From: an uncultured Cyclobacteriaceae bacterium
GTDB lineage: Bacteria; Bacteroidota; Bacteroidia; Cytophagales; Cyclobacteriaceae
Length of the DNA stretch: 64,000 nt
Direction of reading: 5' to 3'
Assembly (NCBI GenBank): GCA_947492745.1
Contig: CANLOE010000005.1
Location: 1-64,000 of the forward strand
Shown here: in pieces, positions 1-9,346 of the stretch
How the letters are laid out: each line of letters opens with the position of its first letter
Numbering within the stretch: position 1 is the stretch's first letter
Position numbers and translations under genes: made by a program
Notes under the pieces: generated by a model
What the model was told of the DNA's origin: nothing
Seen by the model: the letters and a program-made list of their open reading frames with translations, nothing else
Databases searched by the model: none

Positions 1-79
1 AGACCGGTGGGCAAAGCTTCCGGTAGGAAGCTATTTATGCGCGGAATAGGTTCTCTATTGATCATTTTGGGTTAAAATA
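1..79 (+). repeat. Element C, partial copy (right end)
   Basis: The right-hand part of a repeat with fuller copies near 2357, 8389 and 63383. It shares the block taggaagctatttatgcg, followed by gaatagg and ctctattg, with the copy at 8389. It ends in cattttgggttaa, the same inverted-repeat end as the copy at 2357. The window start cuts off the left part. I see no coding capacity. Confidence 0.55.
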
Positions 80-98
80 ATGCCCCGAGGGCATTATT
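76..98. other. Perfect 10-bp hairpin
   Basis: The arms aataatgccc and gggcattatt flank a cga loop directly after the element C end. On the minus strand it is followed by a short T run, so it could end minus-strand transcription. No gene is seen that would need it. The rest of 100-474 holds nothing I can support; a 72-codon frame at 258-476 has no recognisable protein features. Confidence 0.4.
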
Positions 99-474
99 AG
101 TGAAGGGGCCGCTCTGCCGCGTGAGCCATTGACAAAGATAGTATGTCGCGCTAGCTAGCGGAAATTTCAACGAAATCAAGAAGTATACCCAAACGCAATT
201 GATTCGGGGCCAATCGGATACACGAAAGTTCCGAGAATTATCGAGGCATGAACCCTAATGACCATTTTACTAATGACTTATCCATCAAACTTGGTAATGG
301 TCATCCTTTTGTCTCTGGACAACATTTTCCCAAAATACTTTCTCTTGAGTATACATAAGAAAGAAAAAGATACATTTTTCAAAACAGTCTCTAAGCGACA
401 ACAAATTTTCAATAGCCTATCCGAACAGTCTCTTAGCTTGCCAAGAATCAACAGCACTCATGCACAAATAGGAT

Positions 475-531
475 AAGCGGGCTATTCTTTATTTTAAAAA
501 TAGTGCAAAAGCCCGCTTTTATTTTATTTTT
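475..531 (+). terminator. Rho-independent terminator upstream of the carboxyltransferase gene
   Basis: The arms aagcgggct (475-483) and agcccgctt (510-518) enclose an A/T-rich loop, and a T-rich run (ttttattttattttt) follows. The structure would end plus-strand transcription entering from outside the window. A TAnnTTTG-like -7 box (TATTTTTG) overlaps the T run about 30 bases before the next gene, but no -33 box is clear. Confidence 0.6.
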
Positions 532-560
532 GAATTAAATACAATCAGACAAAAGCCCCG

Positions 561-2186
561 ATGGATTTAGAATTCAACAAAAACGAAGACTCCTTCAAAC
601 AGTATTGCTATCAATTGGCAACCAAACTCAAAAAGGTGCACTTAGGGGGTGGCGAAAAGAAAATAGCCAAACAGCATGACAAGGGTAAGCTTACGGCCAG
701 AGAGCGGGTGGCCTATCTCATCGATGAGAACAGCGATTTTTTGGAAATCGGAGCTTTTGCTGGTGAGGGCATGTACACAGAGTATGGAGGCTGTCCTTCG
801 GGAGGAGTGGTGACAGGGTTAGGCCATGTACAAGGTAGGCAATGTGTCATCGTAGCCAATGACGCCACCGTCAAAGCGGGAGCTTGGTTCCCCATAACGG
901 CCAAAAAGAATCTTCGGGCGCAAGAAGTAGCCATGGAAAATAGGCTGCCCATCATCTACCTAGTGGACAGCGCAGGAGTTTTCCTGCCCTTACAGAACGA
1001 GATTTTCCCTGATAAGGAGCACTTCGGCCGACAGTTCCGCAATAATGCGAAAATGTCTTCTATGGGAATCGTACAGATAGCTGCTATTATGGGAAGTTGT
1101 GTCGCAGGAGGCGCCTACTTGCCCATCATGTCGGATGAGGCCATGATAGTGGATAAAACAGGCTCTATATTTCTCGCCGGCCCCTATCTTGTCCGAGCGG
1201 CCATCGGAGAACAGGTAGATGCTGAAACCTTAGGTGGTGCTGAGACACACTGCGAGATATCAGGGGTCACGGACAACAAGTTCGACAGTGATGAGAGCTG
1301 TCTGGACTACATAAAATCACTTTTCGATAAAATAGGGGCCAGTGAGAAAGCAGGTTTCAATAGGGCAGAACCCCATCCACCACAAAAGAATGAAAATGAA
1401 ATCTACGGACTCTTCCCTACAGATAGGGTCAAGCCTTATGATATGCTGGAAATCATCTCCCGTCTAGTAGACGATTCCCGATTCGAGCAATACAAAGAAG
1501 GCTATGGCCAATCACTACTTTGCGGTACGGCACGTATCGATGGCTGGGCCGTAGGTATTGTCGCCAATCAACGCATCATGGTCAAGAGTAAAAAAGGGGA
1601 AATGCGGATGGGTGGTGTCATCTACTCGGATTCTGCGGACAAAGCTGCCCGCTTTATCATGAACTGCAATCAGAGGAAGATTCCTCTGCTGTTTTTACAT
1701 GATGTCAGCGGTTTTATGGTCGGAAGTAAAGCCGAGCATGGTGGCATCATCAAAGATGGCGCAAAAATGGTCAATGCCATGGCCAATTCCACCGTACCCA
1801 AGTTCACGATTATCTTGGGCAACTCCTACGGTGCCGGCAATTATGCCATGTGCGGCAAGGCCTACGACCCTCGCTTGATCTACGCATGGCCTACGGCGCA
1901 GATGGCCGTCATGAGTGGTAAAGCAGCGGCCAATACGCTACTACAGATTAAAGTGGCTTCCCTAAAGGGACAAGGAAAAGAAATCAGTAAAGAAGAGGAA
2001 GCAGCACTGCTCCGGAAAATCACGGATAAGTATAATGAAGAACTCAGTCCCTACTATGCCGCTGCCCGCCTCTGGGTCGACGGTATCATCGATCCTTTGG
2101 AAAGCAGAAAAGTTATCTCCTTGGGTATCGAAGCCGCAAACCATGCTCCCATTGAAAAATTCAATGTGGGTATCCTACAGACCTAA
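561..2186 (+). CDS. Acyl-CoA carboxylase carboxyltransferase subunit (methylcrotonyl-CoA carboxylase beta-like)
   Basis: Biotin-dependent carboxyltransferase that moves a carboxyl group from carboxybiotin to an acyl-CoA. The 541 residues span both crotonase-like halves. Glycine-rich oxyanion and CoA-binding segments include PSGGVVTGLGHV in the N-terminal half, and LHDVSGFMVG (about 380-389) and GNSYGAGNYAMCG (about 420-432) in the C-terminal half. These C-terminal motifs resemble methylcrotonyl-CoA carboxylase beta more than propionyl-CoA carboxylase, which would suggest leucine degradation; substrate cannot be fixed from sequence. The biotin carboxylase partner is not adjacent. A biotin carrier-like gene lies at 44828, and whether the two proteins work together is unknown. 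The ATG is 30 bases after the terminator T run. Confidence 0.88.
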   Translation: MDLEFNKNEDSFKQYCYQLATKLKKVHLGGGEKKIAKQHDKGKLTARERVAYLIDENSDFLEIGAFAGEGMYTEYGGCPSGGVVTGLGHVQGRQCVIVANDATVKAGAWFPITAKKNLRAQEVAMENRLPIIYLVDSAGVFLPLQNEIFPDKEHFGRQFRNNAKMSSMGIVQIAAIMGSCVAGGAYLPIMSDEAMIVDKTGSIFLAGPYLVRAAIGEQVDAETLGGAETHCEISGVTDNKFDSDESCLDYIKSLFDKIGASEKAGFNRAEPHPPQKNENEIYGLFPTDRVKPYDMLEIISRLVDDSRFEQYKEGYGQSLLCGTARIDGWAVGIVANQRIMVKSKKGEMRMGGVIYSDSADKAARFIMNCNQRKIPLLFLHDVSGFMVGSKAEHGGIIKDGAKMVNAMANSTVPKFTIILGNSYGAGNYAMCGKAYDPRLIYAWPTAQMAVMSGKAAANTLLQIKVASLKGQGKEISKEEEAALLRKITDKYNEELSPYYAAARLWVDGIIDPLESRKVISLGIEAANHAPIEKFNVGILQT

Positions 2187-2356
2187 ATAAATGAGCGAGA
2201 CCAATAGGTAAATTGCAGGAGATATGTACTAACGAGATATACCTGCCGTATTGCGGTCACTCCAATGCCGATTTCCCTGTAAAAACAGGAAGGGCCTATG
2301 TTCTAATCTAGGCACAACAGTTGTATTGAATCCATACCAAAGAACACTAAAGTAAT

Positions 2357-2528
2357 TAAACCCAAAATGTCCATTAGAAAATCTATTCCGGACTTAACTG
2401 GCTTCAAATCAGTAAATGAATGCGTTTTTTGAATTCACCGTAGCGGTGCTACGCTGAATCCATGAAAACACCCTGATGTATTGCCATTTAAATCCTCATG
2501 ACGAAGTTCCAACGAACATTCTGGGTTA
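2357..2528 (-). repeat. Element C, full-length copy (about 170 bp, terminal inverted repeats)
   Basis: The ends are imperfect inverted repeats: on the minus strand it opens with aacccagaatgttcgttgga, and the opposite end read inward is aacccaaaatgtccattaga. The interior matches the copy at 63383 in opposite orientation. Shared blocks include gcaatacat, the short palindrome around caccg, and gaattcaaaaaacg. It has no coding capacity and is best read as a miniature inverted-repeat element. Confidence 0.65.
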
Positions 2529-2825
2529 AAGTCAGGCGTTCCCAAATCAGGGAGCTTGATTTTTTTTTGATTCCTCAAAAAAATCCACCCTTATTGGGCA
2601 CAGCTTATTTTCAAGCGGAAAAAATCATTGACCAAAACCAAAACACCTCATTACTATCTGATCAACAGTTATTTAAATTCGTATAATCGATTTTACACGA
2701 GCCAAAGAAAAGTTGTACCGCTAAGCTCACTTTACCAAATAGTTAATTTTTGGCCTTTCCACCTCAAAATACTTCATTTTAAGACAACACTGATGTACAT
2801 AGAATTTTGTTTATTTGCAATATTA

Positions 2826-2984
2826 TGCAAATTTAGCTTTTAGTTATCGCCTATCTTCCTGTTCATTTTGCTTCACTCTGCACTGACAATCCTCGGGATA
2901 GCGCTGCTATCCCTGCGGTTATTGCCTTGATTGAAAAAAAATGACCCAAGGAATCTTATACGACAGTTGAAACCCAAATTTGTA
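2826..2984 (+). repeat. Element A, copy 1 (159-bp palindromic MITE-like repeat)
   Basis: Nearly identical to 63147-63305 and to the reverse complement of 50429-50588. The ends are inverted repeats (tgcaaatttagc inward on the left, tacaaatttgggtttcaact inward on the right). The centre is the perfect hairpin gggatagc-gct-gctatccc. The bases TTA at 2823-2825 and at 2985-2987 flank it directly, a 3-bp target duplication. No open frame of note. Confidence 0.8.
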
Positions 2985-3326
2985 TTACAAGTGGTTTGAC
3001 TGGTTTTAGATTTGACGGTATTGTGATAAATAATCAGAACAGTACCCCATCCGATTGCCCCTAAAAGGCACCGAACATAAGTGTTTGAGTCCGTATTCGT
3101 ATCGGTATCCCGGAACCATTTTGACCCTATTTTTAAGTTTTCGTGCTTCATTGAGCACGTAATAGTGTGGAAACCTTAGCAGATAGCCCTTTTATCACTG
3201 TCTTTGTGACCATTGTCCCTTTTTACTGAAATAATTCTTACGGACAAAGATTATTTCCATCATTCAGGGAAAGTGATTTTAGGTTTTAGTACAGTTATTC
3301 TAAGATGATCAATGCAACCTTAACCA

Positions 3327-4385
3327 ATGACCCGATTACCATTGAAAAGAACTATCGAATTCATCGACTTTGCAAAAGGCTATGCCATCTTGATGGTCAT
3401 CGTCTATCATTTTTGCAATCATTTACAGATGCCGGACATCATAGATAAAGCACGCAACTTTGGTGGTACGGGCATTCATCTCTTTTTCTTTTTGTCGGGC
3501 TTTGGGTTATCGCTCTCCAAAGCACAGCCCTTCAAAACCTTTATCAAAAGGCGACTGATCAAAGTGTACCTTCCCTTTGCTTTGAGCATTGTTTTGATTT
3601 TCACAGCTGATCTCATCTGGCGTCTGTACCAAGGCGGCCCCAATGAATACATGAGTCATTTCCTTCTGTATAAAATGGTGGATAGTGAACTGATTTTTGC
3701 TTTTGGAGGCCAGTACTGGTTCGTGGGAACCATTATTGAACTCTATTTACTATTTCCATTACTGAGCTATCTGAAAAACCAATGGGGTCCGAAGACTTTT
3801 CTTATCCTATGTGTTTCCATTTCCGTAATGCATCTAGGTCTTTGTACCTACTTCCAATGGTTTGACAGGGTCACGCTCAGCATATTCACCCAGTATTTAT
3901 GGGAATTTGGCTTAGGGATGTATTTTGCACATCGATACAAGGTGGACGACTGGGCTTTCTGGAAGATAAAGAACAGTTCCCTGATACTTGTGGTCGTAGT
4001 TTGTATACCACTCATGGCACTCATGGCATCGTCAGGTACTACTATGGGAAAGCTATTCAATGATTTTCCTGCTTTTCTGGGCTATACGGCACTCTGCTTA
4101 CTGGTCTACAAATCAGTGAAAAAAGTGGCACCGCCCCTCAACCACTTTTTTCGATCTACCGGACAGTACTCTTATGCCATGTATTTGATTCACGTATTGT
4201 TACTGGATATTTACATCATGTATTTAACAGCTTGGAATATACCTTATCGGTATTTGGAAATGGGTATTCTTATTGTACTTCTGTATCCGGCTGCCATTGC
4301 CTTTCACTATGGGACAGATATAGTGCAGCGGTTTGGGTCCATGGCCAAAAGAGAGTTCATGCCACTTCCATCCCAAAGAAAATAG
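3327..4385 (+). CDS. Acyltransferase family 3 integral membrane protein
   Basis: A 352-residue polytopic membrane protein with about ten hydrophobic segments. The N-terminal signature FIDFAKGYAILMVIVYHF contains the conserved early histidine of the acyltransferase 3 (OatA/NodX-like) family, and GIHLFFFLSGF follows in the usual place. These enzymes transfer acetyl or other acyl groups to peptidoglycan, LPS or other glycans across the inner membrane. The donor and acceptor cannot be predicted here. There is no extracellular SGNH domain, so it is the membrane module alone. It is flanked by gene-free DNA on the left and a convergent gene on the right, so it appears monocistronic. Confidence 0.85.
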   Translation: MTRLPLKRTIEFIDFAKGYAILMVIVYHFCNHLQMPDIIDKARNFGGTGIHLFFFLSGFGLSLSKAQPFKTFIKRRLIKVYLPFALSIVLIFTADLIWRLYQGGPNEYMSHFLLYKMVDSELIFAFGGQYWFVGTIIELYLLFPLLSYLKNQWGPKTFLILCVSISVMHLGLCTYFQWFDRVTLSIFTQYLWEFGLGMYFAHRYKVDDWAFWKIKNSSLILVVVVCIPLMALMASSGTTMGKLFNDFPAFLGYTALCLLVYKSVKKVAPPLNHFFRSTGQYSYAMYLIHVLLLDIYIMYLTAWNIPYRYLEMGILIVLLYPAAIAFHYGTDIVQRFGSMAKREFMPLPSQRK

Positions 4386-4628
4386 CTTGGAAAACTATTT
4401 TAAAATGTATCCCTTATTTCTAACGCGGATAATATTGATTTTTTAATGTCCCATGGGGTTTACGGGTACGCGCATGCCGTTTATATCAAGTTGAATACCC
4501 TCTCAGTCATGTCATACTCACTGCTGTATATTCCTTTTGATACATAAATCGCAGAACACGAACTCATGCAGTTGTCTGCCTTCGATGCAGTACCTTTTAT
4601 AAGCGATGCACATAGGACATATCCTCCA

Positions 4629-6281
4629 TCAATAGCTAGAGCCTATGCGTCTGTTTTTCGGATACTTTACTTCGTACCTGAACATCAGGACCTTGGTTTC
4701 ACTGGGAGCTATATCCAACTTCCATTCCAGAAAACCACTGCTCTTTTCGAAAGCAGCTCCGTCCCTGTCCATCAGCTCCACAGCTATCGCACCGTTTCGA
4801 GAAACAGGGATCTGGTCCTTAAGGTCTATGGTTATATTCTCCTTTTTCATATTCTTTACGGAAATTTCGTAAGCATAGGCTTCCTTCCTGTTGGTCCCTA
4901 TTAATTTCTTGTTCGTAAAGTCTTCCTTTTTCGTTCTCTTAACAATAATCTTTTTGTCCCTACCCAAGGACAATTGAAGTGTATCTCCTATGGACTGCGG
5001 ATCTATTTGGGACTCCCCCATATACGTACCCTCATAAAAAACATTCAACTTACCGGGCAATAAACCATATTCTTGCCAGTCCGTTATGTTTGCAGTTAAA
5101 AAAACATCCTTTTCCAACTTCGGCACACCCGAATAGCTGTAATACGTCGCCAGCTTAAGACTCTGTACATCCACTATCGTCGGTCTATCTGCATGCCTCA
5201 CTGTATAAGGAATCTGGATATTGAATGTCGTGTTCAAACCTGTCGTATTGATGGAAGTCCGGCCAGCCAGGGAAGCTACACTTTCTTTCTGTTCTTCGAC
5301 CACCTCACTAAGTTCATCGTCATTGTAGGCACTACTACTGGCTGCTCGTATTGTTTTTTTGAATTTGGCACTTGATACCGATGGAGACAAAGACAATAGG
5401 CTGATATAGTTTGGATAGAGTGTCGGTACTTGGCCACTTTCGGTAGGGTTGGCCGTGGACAGGGTCAATTTCACCCTATTCCAGTCCAGTCCTGTATTCT
5501 GGTAGACCTCTGCTTTATACTGTAGTGTGATAGGCGATTGTGTATCAGTGGTCCTGGCATCATAGACCGGAACCCAGCCAGCATTACCGACAACGTATTT
5601 GACCTTCAAATCGATAGTTGTAGCATACATAGCACTTACCTTCACCCGTATTTCTGTAGTATTCCTATTGATAGCGGCATTATTCTCTTGTAGTTGACGT
5701 TCCGTAGCGGCCATACTTTTTTTCATTTCCTCTATAGCATTTAGCGTTTCGATTTTCAATCGATTGATTTCCCTCAAACGTGTTCTATAGAAGTCTGCCA
5801 TAGACCGCAGTTCTGCTACGGTCAGGCTGCTTCCCTCACCACCTATGGACTGATTATTTTTCAACAGTAGTAGTTCTTCGGATAACGTGTTCAACTCACC
5901 TTCCTGAATCCTAAGTTTTTCTTGGGACATCCTGAGCGTACTTCTCAAGGATAGGACATCTTTTGGCATTTCATGTTCTTCCAGGTAGTTCTGCCCTGAC
6001 TCGACCCCTAGTAATACCGCAGCACCTTTTCCTGTCACTTGTACGGTATTCGCATCCAAGTAAGGAGACAGCCCCTTGATGATCAGTGTAGTATTCCCCT
6101 TGGGTACTTGCGCTACGCCACTACGTAAAAGCTGCGCCTTGTTCAGAAAAACAGTCACCTCTTTTATTGTTGTCTTCAGTTCTTTTTCTGACTGTGCCTG
6201 CACTTCGAAAGTGTGGGTATACCCAAATAAGAGAGATAGCGAGAGAACCGTTATTTTAAGTTTTGAAAGTGCTTTTAACAT
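4629..6281 (-). CDS. MuiA-like DUF4140/DUF4139 secreted protein
   Basis: The 550-residue protein has a signal peptide (about residues 1-29, ending near VQAQ). A DUF4140-like N-terminal domain contains TVFLNKAQLLRSG and WVPVYDAR lies further on. A coiled-coil stretch (about 100-200) and a long beta-rich DUF4139 domain run to the C-terminus. The family is named after a regulator of mucoidy, but its biochemical role is not established. It probably sits in the periplasm or at the outer membrane. It is transcribed toward the acyltransferase gene and away from the dehydrogenase gene. The family assignment is firm; no function is claimed. Confidence 0.8.
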   Translation of the reverse strand: MLKALSKLKITVLSLSLLFGYTHTFEVQAQSEKELKTTIKEVTVFLNKAQLLRSGVAQVPKGNTTLIIKGLSPYLDANTVQVTGKGAAVLLGVESGQNYLEEHEMPKDVLSLRSTLRMSQEKLRIQEGELNTLSEELLLLKNNQSIGGEGSSLTVAELRSMADFYRTRLREINRLKIETLNAIEEMKKSMAATERQLQENNAAINRNTTEIRVKVSAMYATTIDLKVKYVVGNAGWVPVYDARTTDTQSPITLQYKAEVYQNTGLDWNRVKLTLSTANPTESGQVPTLYPNYISLLSLSPSVSSAKFKKTIRAASSSAYNDDELSEVVEEQKESVASLAGRTSINTTGLNTTFNIQIPYTVRHADRPTIVDVQSLKLATYYSYSGVPKLEKDVFLTANITDWQEYGLLPGKLNVFYEGTYMGESQIDPQSIGDTLQLSLGRDKKIIVKRTKKEDFTNKKLIGTNRKEAYAYEISVKNMKKENITIDLKDQIPVSRNGAIAVELMDRDGAAFEKSSGFLEWKLDIAPSETKVLMFRYEVKYPKNRRIGSSY

Positions 6282-6653
6282 CGTTTTGAATTATAGAAAT
6301 GGAATTTTATACTACACTGAATGCTAAACCCGAGCTTATTCCTCAGAGCCCCATTAGGAAAGTGATGCTCTCCGAACTATCGATTTCCACTTCCCACTAC
6401 TGGCTTTTTAAATCCAATGACAACTATATGAGTGATATACCTTCTATTTTCCATAAATATGCTTCTTTTTTTTCAGTGACTGGGTATAATTTTTATTTTT
6501 GCGGACTATTGTAAAGAATTCTCCTAGAATATAGCTCAATACGGGTATAACTTCACTGGACGATTTCAAGATAGACCAAGTACTCTAGGGTACACCGACT
6601 ATTGGCAGAAAAACCAATATATATGGGCAACAACTAAGCTATTACCAAACCAA
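6282..6653. other. Divergent intergenic region
   Basis: This region lies between the MuiA-like gene (minus) and the dehydrogenase gene (plus) and must hold both promoters. On the plus strand TATTTTTG at 6494-6501 fits the Bacteroidota -7 box TAnnTTTG, but the -33 position reads tttc rather than TTTG. The match is weak and about 150 bases from the start codon. No small gene is convincing. Confidence 0.35.
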
Positions 6654-7727
6654 ATGTATATGTACGAGTATCAGAGATTAAGGGAGTTCACGGAGGCTGT
6701 TTTTGTAAAAATGGGCTGCACTGCTGAAGACGCTTCTTTGGCGGGTGATGTATTGCTAAGCGCAGATTTACGTGGCATTGATTCCCATGGAGTAGCGCGT
6801 CTTATTGGATATGTTAGGTTATGGGAGTCAGAGCGTATTAATCCACAGCCGGATATAAAGGTAATCCATGAGACACCCAGTACTGCCGTAGTGGATGGGG
6901 ACAGAGGTCTCGGTCTTGTCGTGGCTCCAAAGGCAATGAAAATTGCTATGGAAAAGGCAGAGAAAGTAGGTACAGGGTGGGTATCGGTCAAGAACTCAAA
7001 CCATTTTGGTATAGCTGGATACCATGCCATGATGGCCTTGGAACATGATATGACAGGAATGGCCATGACCAATGCCAGCCCTTTGGTCGCCCCTACTTTT
7101 TCAAGAGAACGCCTGTTGGGAACCAATCCCATCGCCATGGCATTTCCCACAGCAAAAGAGCCTCCCTTTGTCGCTGATTTTGCTACCACGACCGCTGCAA
7201 ATGGCAAGCTGGAAATACTACAACGCGAAGAGAAAGATGCTCCCGAAGGTTGGGTGCAAAGTAAAGAGGGAGAAGCCTCCACCAGCCCATATGAGGTAAA
7301 GAACGGAGGGGCACTGCTACCTTTGGGTGGTGACCGCGTTCACGGGAGCCACAAAGGCTACTGCTTGGGCAGTATAGTGGATATTCTGTCAGCGGTGTTT
7401 TCAGGAGCCAATTACGGGCCTTGGGCGCCTCCATTTGTCAGCTTTCTTCCACTAGCTGATAATCCAGTAGGAGAAGGACTGGGGCATTTTCTTGGCGCTA
7501 TGAGGGTCGACGCATTTCGCCCCAAGGAAGAGTTCAAGGTCCATATGGACCAATGGATAAGACGTTTTCGCTCTGCCAGTCCTGTAGAAGGACAGGAGCA
7601 GGTCTACATCCCTGGAGACCCGGAAAGGGCCATGGAGGTAGAGCGACGAAAATCCGGCATTCCACTGAACGAAAAAGTGGTCAAGGACCTTACTTCACTG
7701 GCCCGCAAGTTTGATATAGCGCTTTGA
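6654..7727 (+). CDS. Malate/L-lactate dehydrogenase family oxidoreductase
   Basis: A 357-residue NAD(P)-dependent oxidoreductase of the Ldh_2 (YlbC/YbiC/ComC) family. Family motifs are in order: the GIDSHGVARL segment with the probable catalytic His45, NSNHFGIAGYHAMMAL near 114-130, and GSHKGYCLG near 232. Members reduce or oxidise 2-oxo/2-hydroxy acids such as malate, lactate, sulfolactate or ureidoglycolate; the substrate here is not predictable. The reading frame has ATG codons at residues 1 and 3, and either could be the start. It has no operon partner: more than 1 kb of non-coding DNA follows. Confidence 0.88.
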   Translation: MYMYEYQRLREFTEAVFVKMGCTAEDASLAGDVLLSADLRGIDSHGVARLIGYVRLWESERINPQPDIKVIHETPSTAVVDGDRGLGLVVAPKAMKIAMEKAEKVGTGWVSVKNSNHFGIAGYHAMMALEHDMTGMAMTNASPLVAPTFSRERLLGTNPIAMAFPTAKEPPFVADFATTTAANGKLEILQREEKDAPEGWVQSKEGEASTSPYEVKNGGALLPLGGDRVHGSHKGYCLGSIVDILSAVFSGANYGPWAPPFVSFLPLADNPVGEGLGHFLGAMRVDAFRPKEEFKVHMDQWIRRFRSASPVEGQEQVYIPGDPERAMEVERRKSGIPLNEKVVKDLTSLARKFDIAL

Positions 7728-8200
7728 TTTAGAGAATGTTATATATAGAGTGCAGTAATGTTCCTCGCGGCTACGCTACTTTAGGGTTCCTGTTTTCAGA
7801 AGCTGCTCTCAAGAACTAGGGGCGGAAACTTCTCCTTTGGATAAAAATAGTACGTGAGGACAGGTCGGTTGAACGACGGTTCCCGGTAAAGTGAGCCGTT
7901 TCGGCGATATCAATGTTCACTGCTGATTTCGTTGTAGAATTTGCTTTCGTAACAAAATTGCACTGTGCTTTTCAAGTAGGATGTGAGGGCATCTCCTCTC
8001 CCGCTCAATCGATAATCATAAATCGAAAGCCACCCCTGCACGGGGGTACCCATGGCCCATTGTAAACCCTGGACCAATCACATTTTTGTGGTTCTTTCCA
8101 TGGCTTTCATTTGGTTCAATAGCGACAGGGAAATGTATCTTTGACTTATATTATTCCATACGGGGGTACCTGTAGATGAAAGGGCCACCAATAAACACTT

Positions 8201-8229
8201 TAAAGGCCCCGCCGGTGCGGGGCTTTTAC
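8201..8229. terminator. GC-rich terminator hairpin
   Basis: The arms gccccgc and gcggggc enclose a cggt loop, with AAAG before and TTTT after, so it can work in both directions. It is about 470 bases after the dehydrogenase stop and 530 bases beyond the stop of the convergent gene. Which transcript it serves is unclear. Confidence 0.6.
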
Positions 8230-8388
8230 ATTTCTGCCAGGATCCGGGTGGGGATGAGATCACCACTAAATGCATAGGCTTGACTGTCGCTGATTAAAAT
8301 TAGCTCTTCAACACTACTTTTCACAATGTCTTCGAATCCGGGTTAAAAGTCAAGTACCTGCACAGGAAGACTATAATCTTTTTGGGGC

Positions 8389-8550
8389 AAACCCAAAATA
8401 ACGAATAGAAATCGTGATGAGCGCGTTGCAGCGTGAAAGATCGGTCGTTTGGATACGTTCACTAGCACCACTATGGTGGACGGAGGAGGGGGACGCTTGT
8501 AGGAAGCTATTTATGCGAAGAATAGGTACTCTATTGTTGATGTTGAAATC
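8389..8550 (+). repeat. Element C, diverged copy
   Basis: The left end aacccaaaataacg, followed by aatcgtgatgag, matches the copy at 63383. The middle caccactatggtgga block aligns with the caccg palindrome of the other copies. The right part shares taggaagctatttatgcg with the window-start copy. The right inverted repeat has decayed (tgttgaaatc), so the copy looks old. Confidence 0.5.
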
Positions 8551-8755
8551 AATTGCATTTAGGTATACACCTGATGCCACCCATTGATTTTCCATCGGTA
8601 CCCTACAACAAAAGCTTTGAAGTTGAGTCAAATCCGTATCGGGTACCTAGGGACGTTCATTATACGATGGGTTACAAAGCTAATAGCCTTGAGGAGATTG
8701 CAATCTGCAAATTTTCACTCCGAAAACAAACTATAGAAAATGGCCCTGATGGGGT

Positions 8756-9346
8756 CTATAAATTAAATCCTACTCCACCACGAATAATCCAAGGGCTATT
8801 ATAGGGGCCGAGACTACCTGCTGTGTAGGATAGATTGTATAGAATGATAACGTTCAAAGAACCCCTGCCGCCCAAGGGCTGACTCATGCCCCCACCTGCC
8901 AAAAAGCTATTGAATGACCTTCTGGTAGTACTAAGGTCCGGTTGAAAAACCTCAAATTGCAGACTTTCGAATTCCGCCATTAGGAAGAAGGGGGCAACAA
9001 TGCGATATGTGCCGAACAAACTGCCTCCGTAGTCCTGCGTTTCGAGATTTGGAGAAAAACGTTTGTCATTTCTATATCTGAAAATCACACCAAGTCCAGT
9101 AGTAAATCGCTCCGAAATGCGGTACCCTACTCTGGGAGAAATATCCACAAAATCGATATTTCCAAAACTCAAGCCAAAATTACCCCCAAGGGTGAGCTTG
9201 TCCTTGATAGGAGTTCCGCTCTTTCCCTCCCTATATCGGCCTTGATTTTCCTGTTCTTCGGAAACTTCCTGAGCATGGCAAAGGCTTAGTCCCGAAAGCA
9301 GAAAAATTACGAGTAGGGTGTTTTTTTTTAGCTCTATCATGGTCAT
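8756..9346 (-). CDS. Small predicted outer-membrane beta-barrel protein
   Basis: The 196-residue protein has a signal peptide (hydrophobic LLVIFLLSGLSLCHAQ, cleavage after about residue 25). Alternating amphipathic strands follow, such as LTLGGNFGLSFGN, VGYRISERFTTGLGVIFRYR and RGGVGFNL. The C-terminal hydrophobic ending is typical of outer-membrane barrels. I do not recognise a named family beyond an OmpW/porin-like fold. Its ATG overlaps the TGA of the FtsB-like gene (ATGA), so the two are probably translationally coupled. A second ATG two codons in (residue 3) is an alternative start. Confidence 0.7.
   Translation of the reverse strand: MTMIELKKNTLLVIFLLSGLSLCHAQEVSEEQENQGRYREGKSGTPIKDKLTLGGNFGLSFGNIDFVDISPRVGYRISERFTTGLGVIFRYRNDKRFSPNLETQDYGGSLFGTYRIVAPFFLMAEFESLQFEVFQPDLSTTRRSFNSFLAGGGMSQPLGGRGSLNVIILYNLSYTAGSLGPYNSPWIIRGGVGFNL

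Larger units (their letters stand above)
2187..3326. other. Gene-free stretch with two repeat elements
   Basis: No frame here resembles a protein. The stretch holds element C (2357-2528, minus orientation) and element A (2826-2984). Short frames at 2498-2843 overlap the repeats and have no conserved features. Nothing further is seen in 2985-3326, the leader of the acyltransferase gene. Confidence 0.6.
7728..8755. other. 1-kb gene-free stretch
   Basis: It separates the dehydrogenase from a convergent outer-membrane protein gene. It holds a GC-rich terminator at 8201-8229, a smaller acccc/ggggt hairpin near 8032-8048 and a diverged element C copy at 8389-8550. The motif cgggggtacc occurs twice (about 8042 and 8161). 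The minus-strand frames at 8078-8275 and 8371-8631 look like non-coding shadows of this DNA. Confidence 0.5.

Noticed and set aside
258-476. 72-codon frame upstream of the carboxyltransferase
   Set aside because: It ends at a terminator but shows no conserved features, and its composition resembles non-coding DNA.
4566-4904. 112-codon plus-strand frame at the 3' end of the MuiA-like gene
   Set aside because: Mostly antisense to a supported gene and lacks independent evidence.
6671-7282. 203-codon minus-strand frame opposite the dehydrogenase
   Set aside because: It is the antisense shadow of a well-supported gene, with no family features of its own.
8371-8631. 86-codon minus-strand frame in the 7.7-8.8 kb gap
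   Set aside because: It lies across an element C copy and resembles no protein; other element C copies do not keep the frame open.
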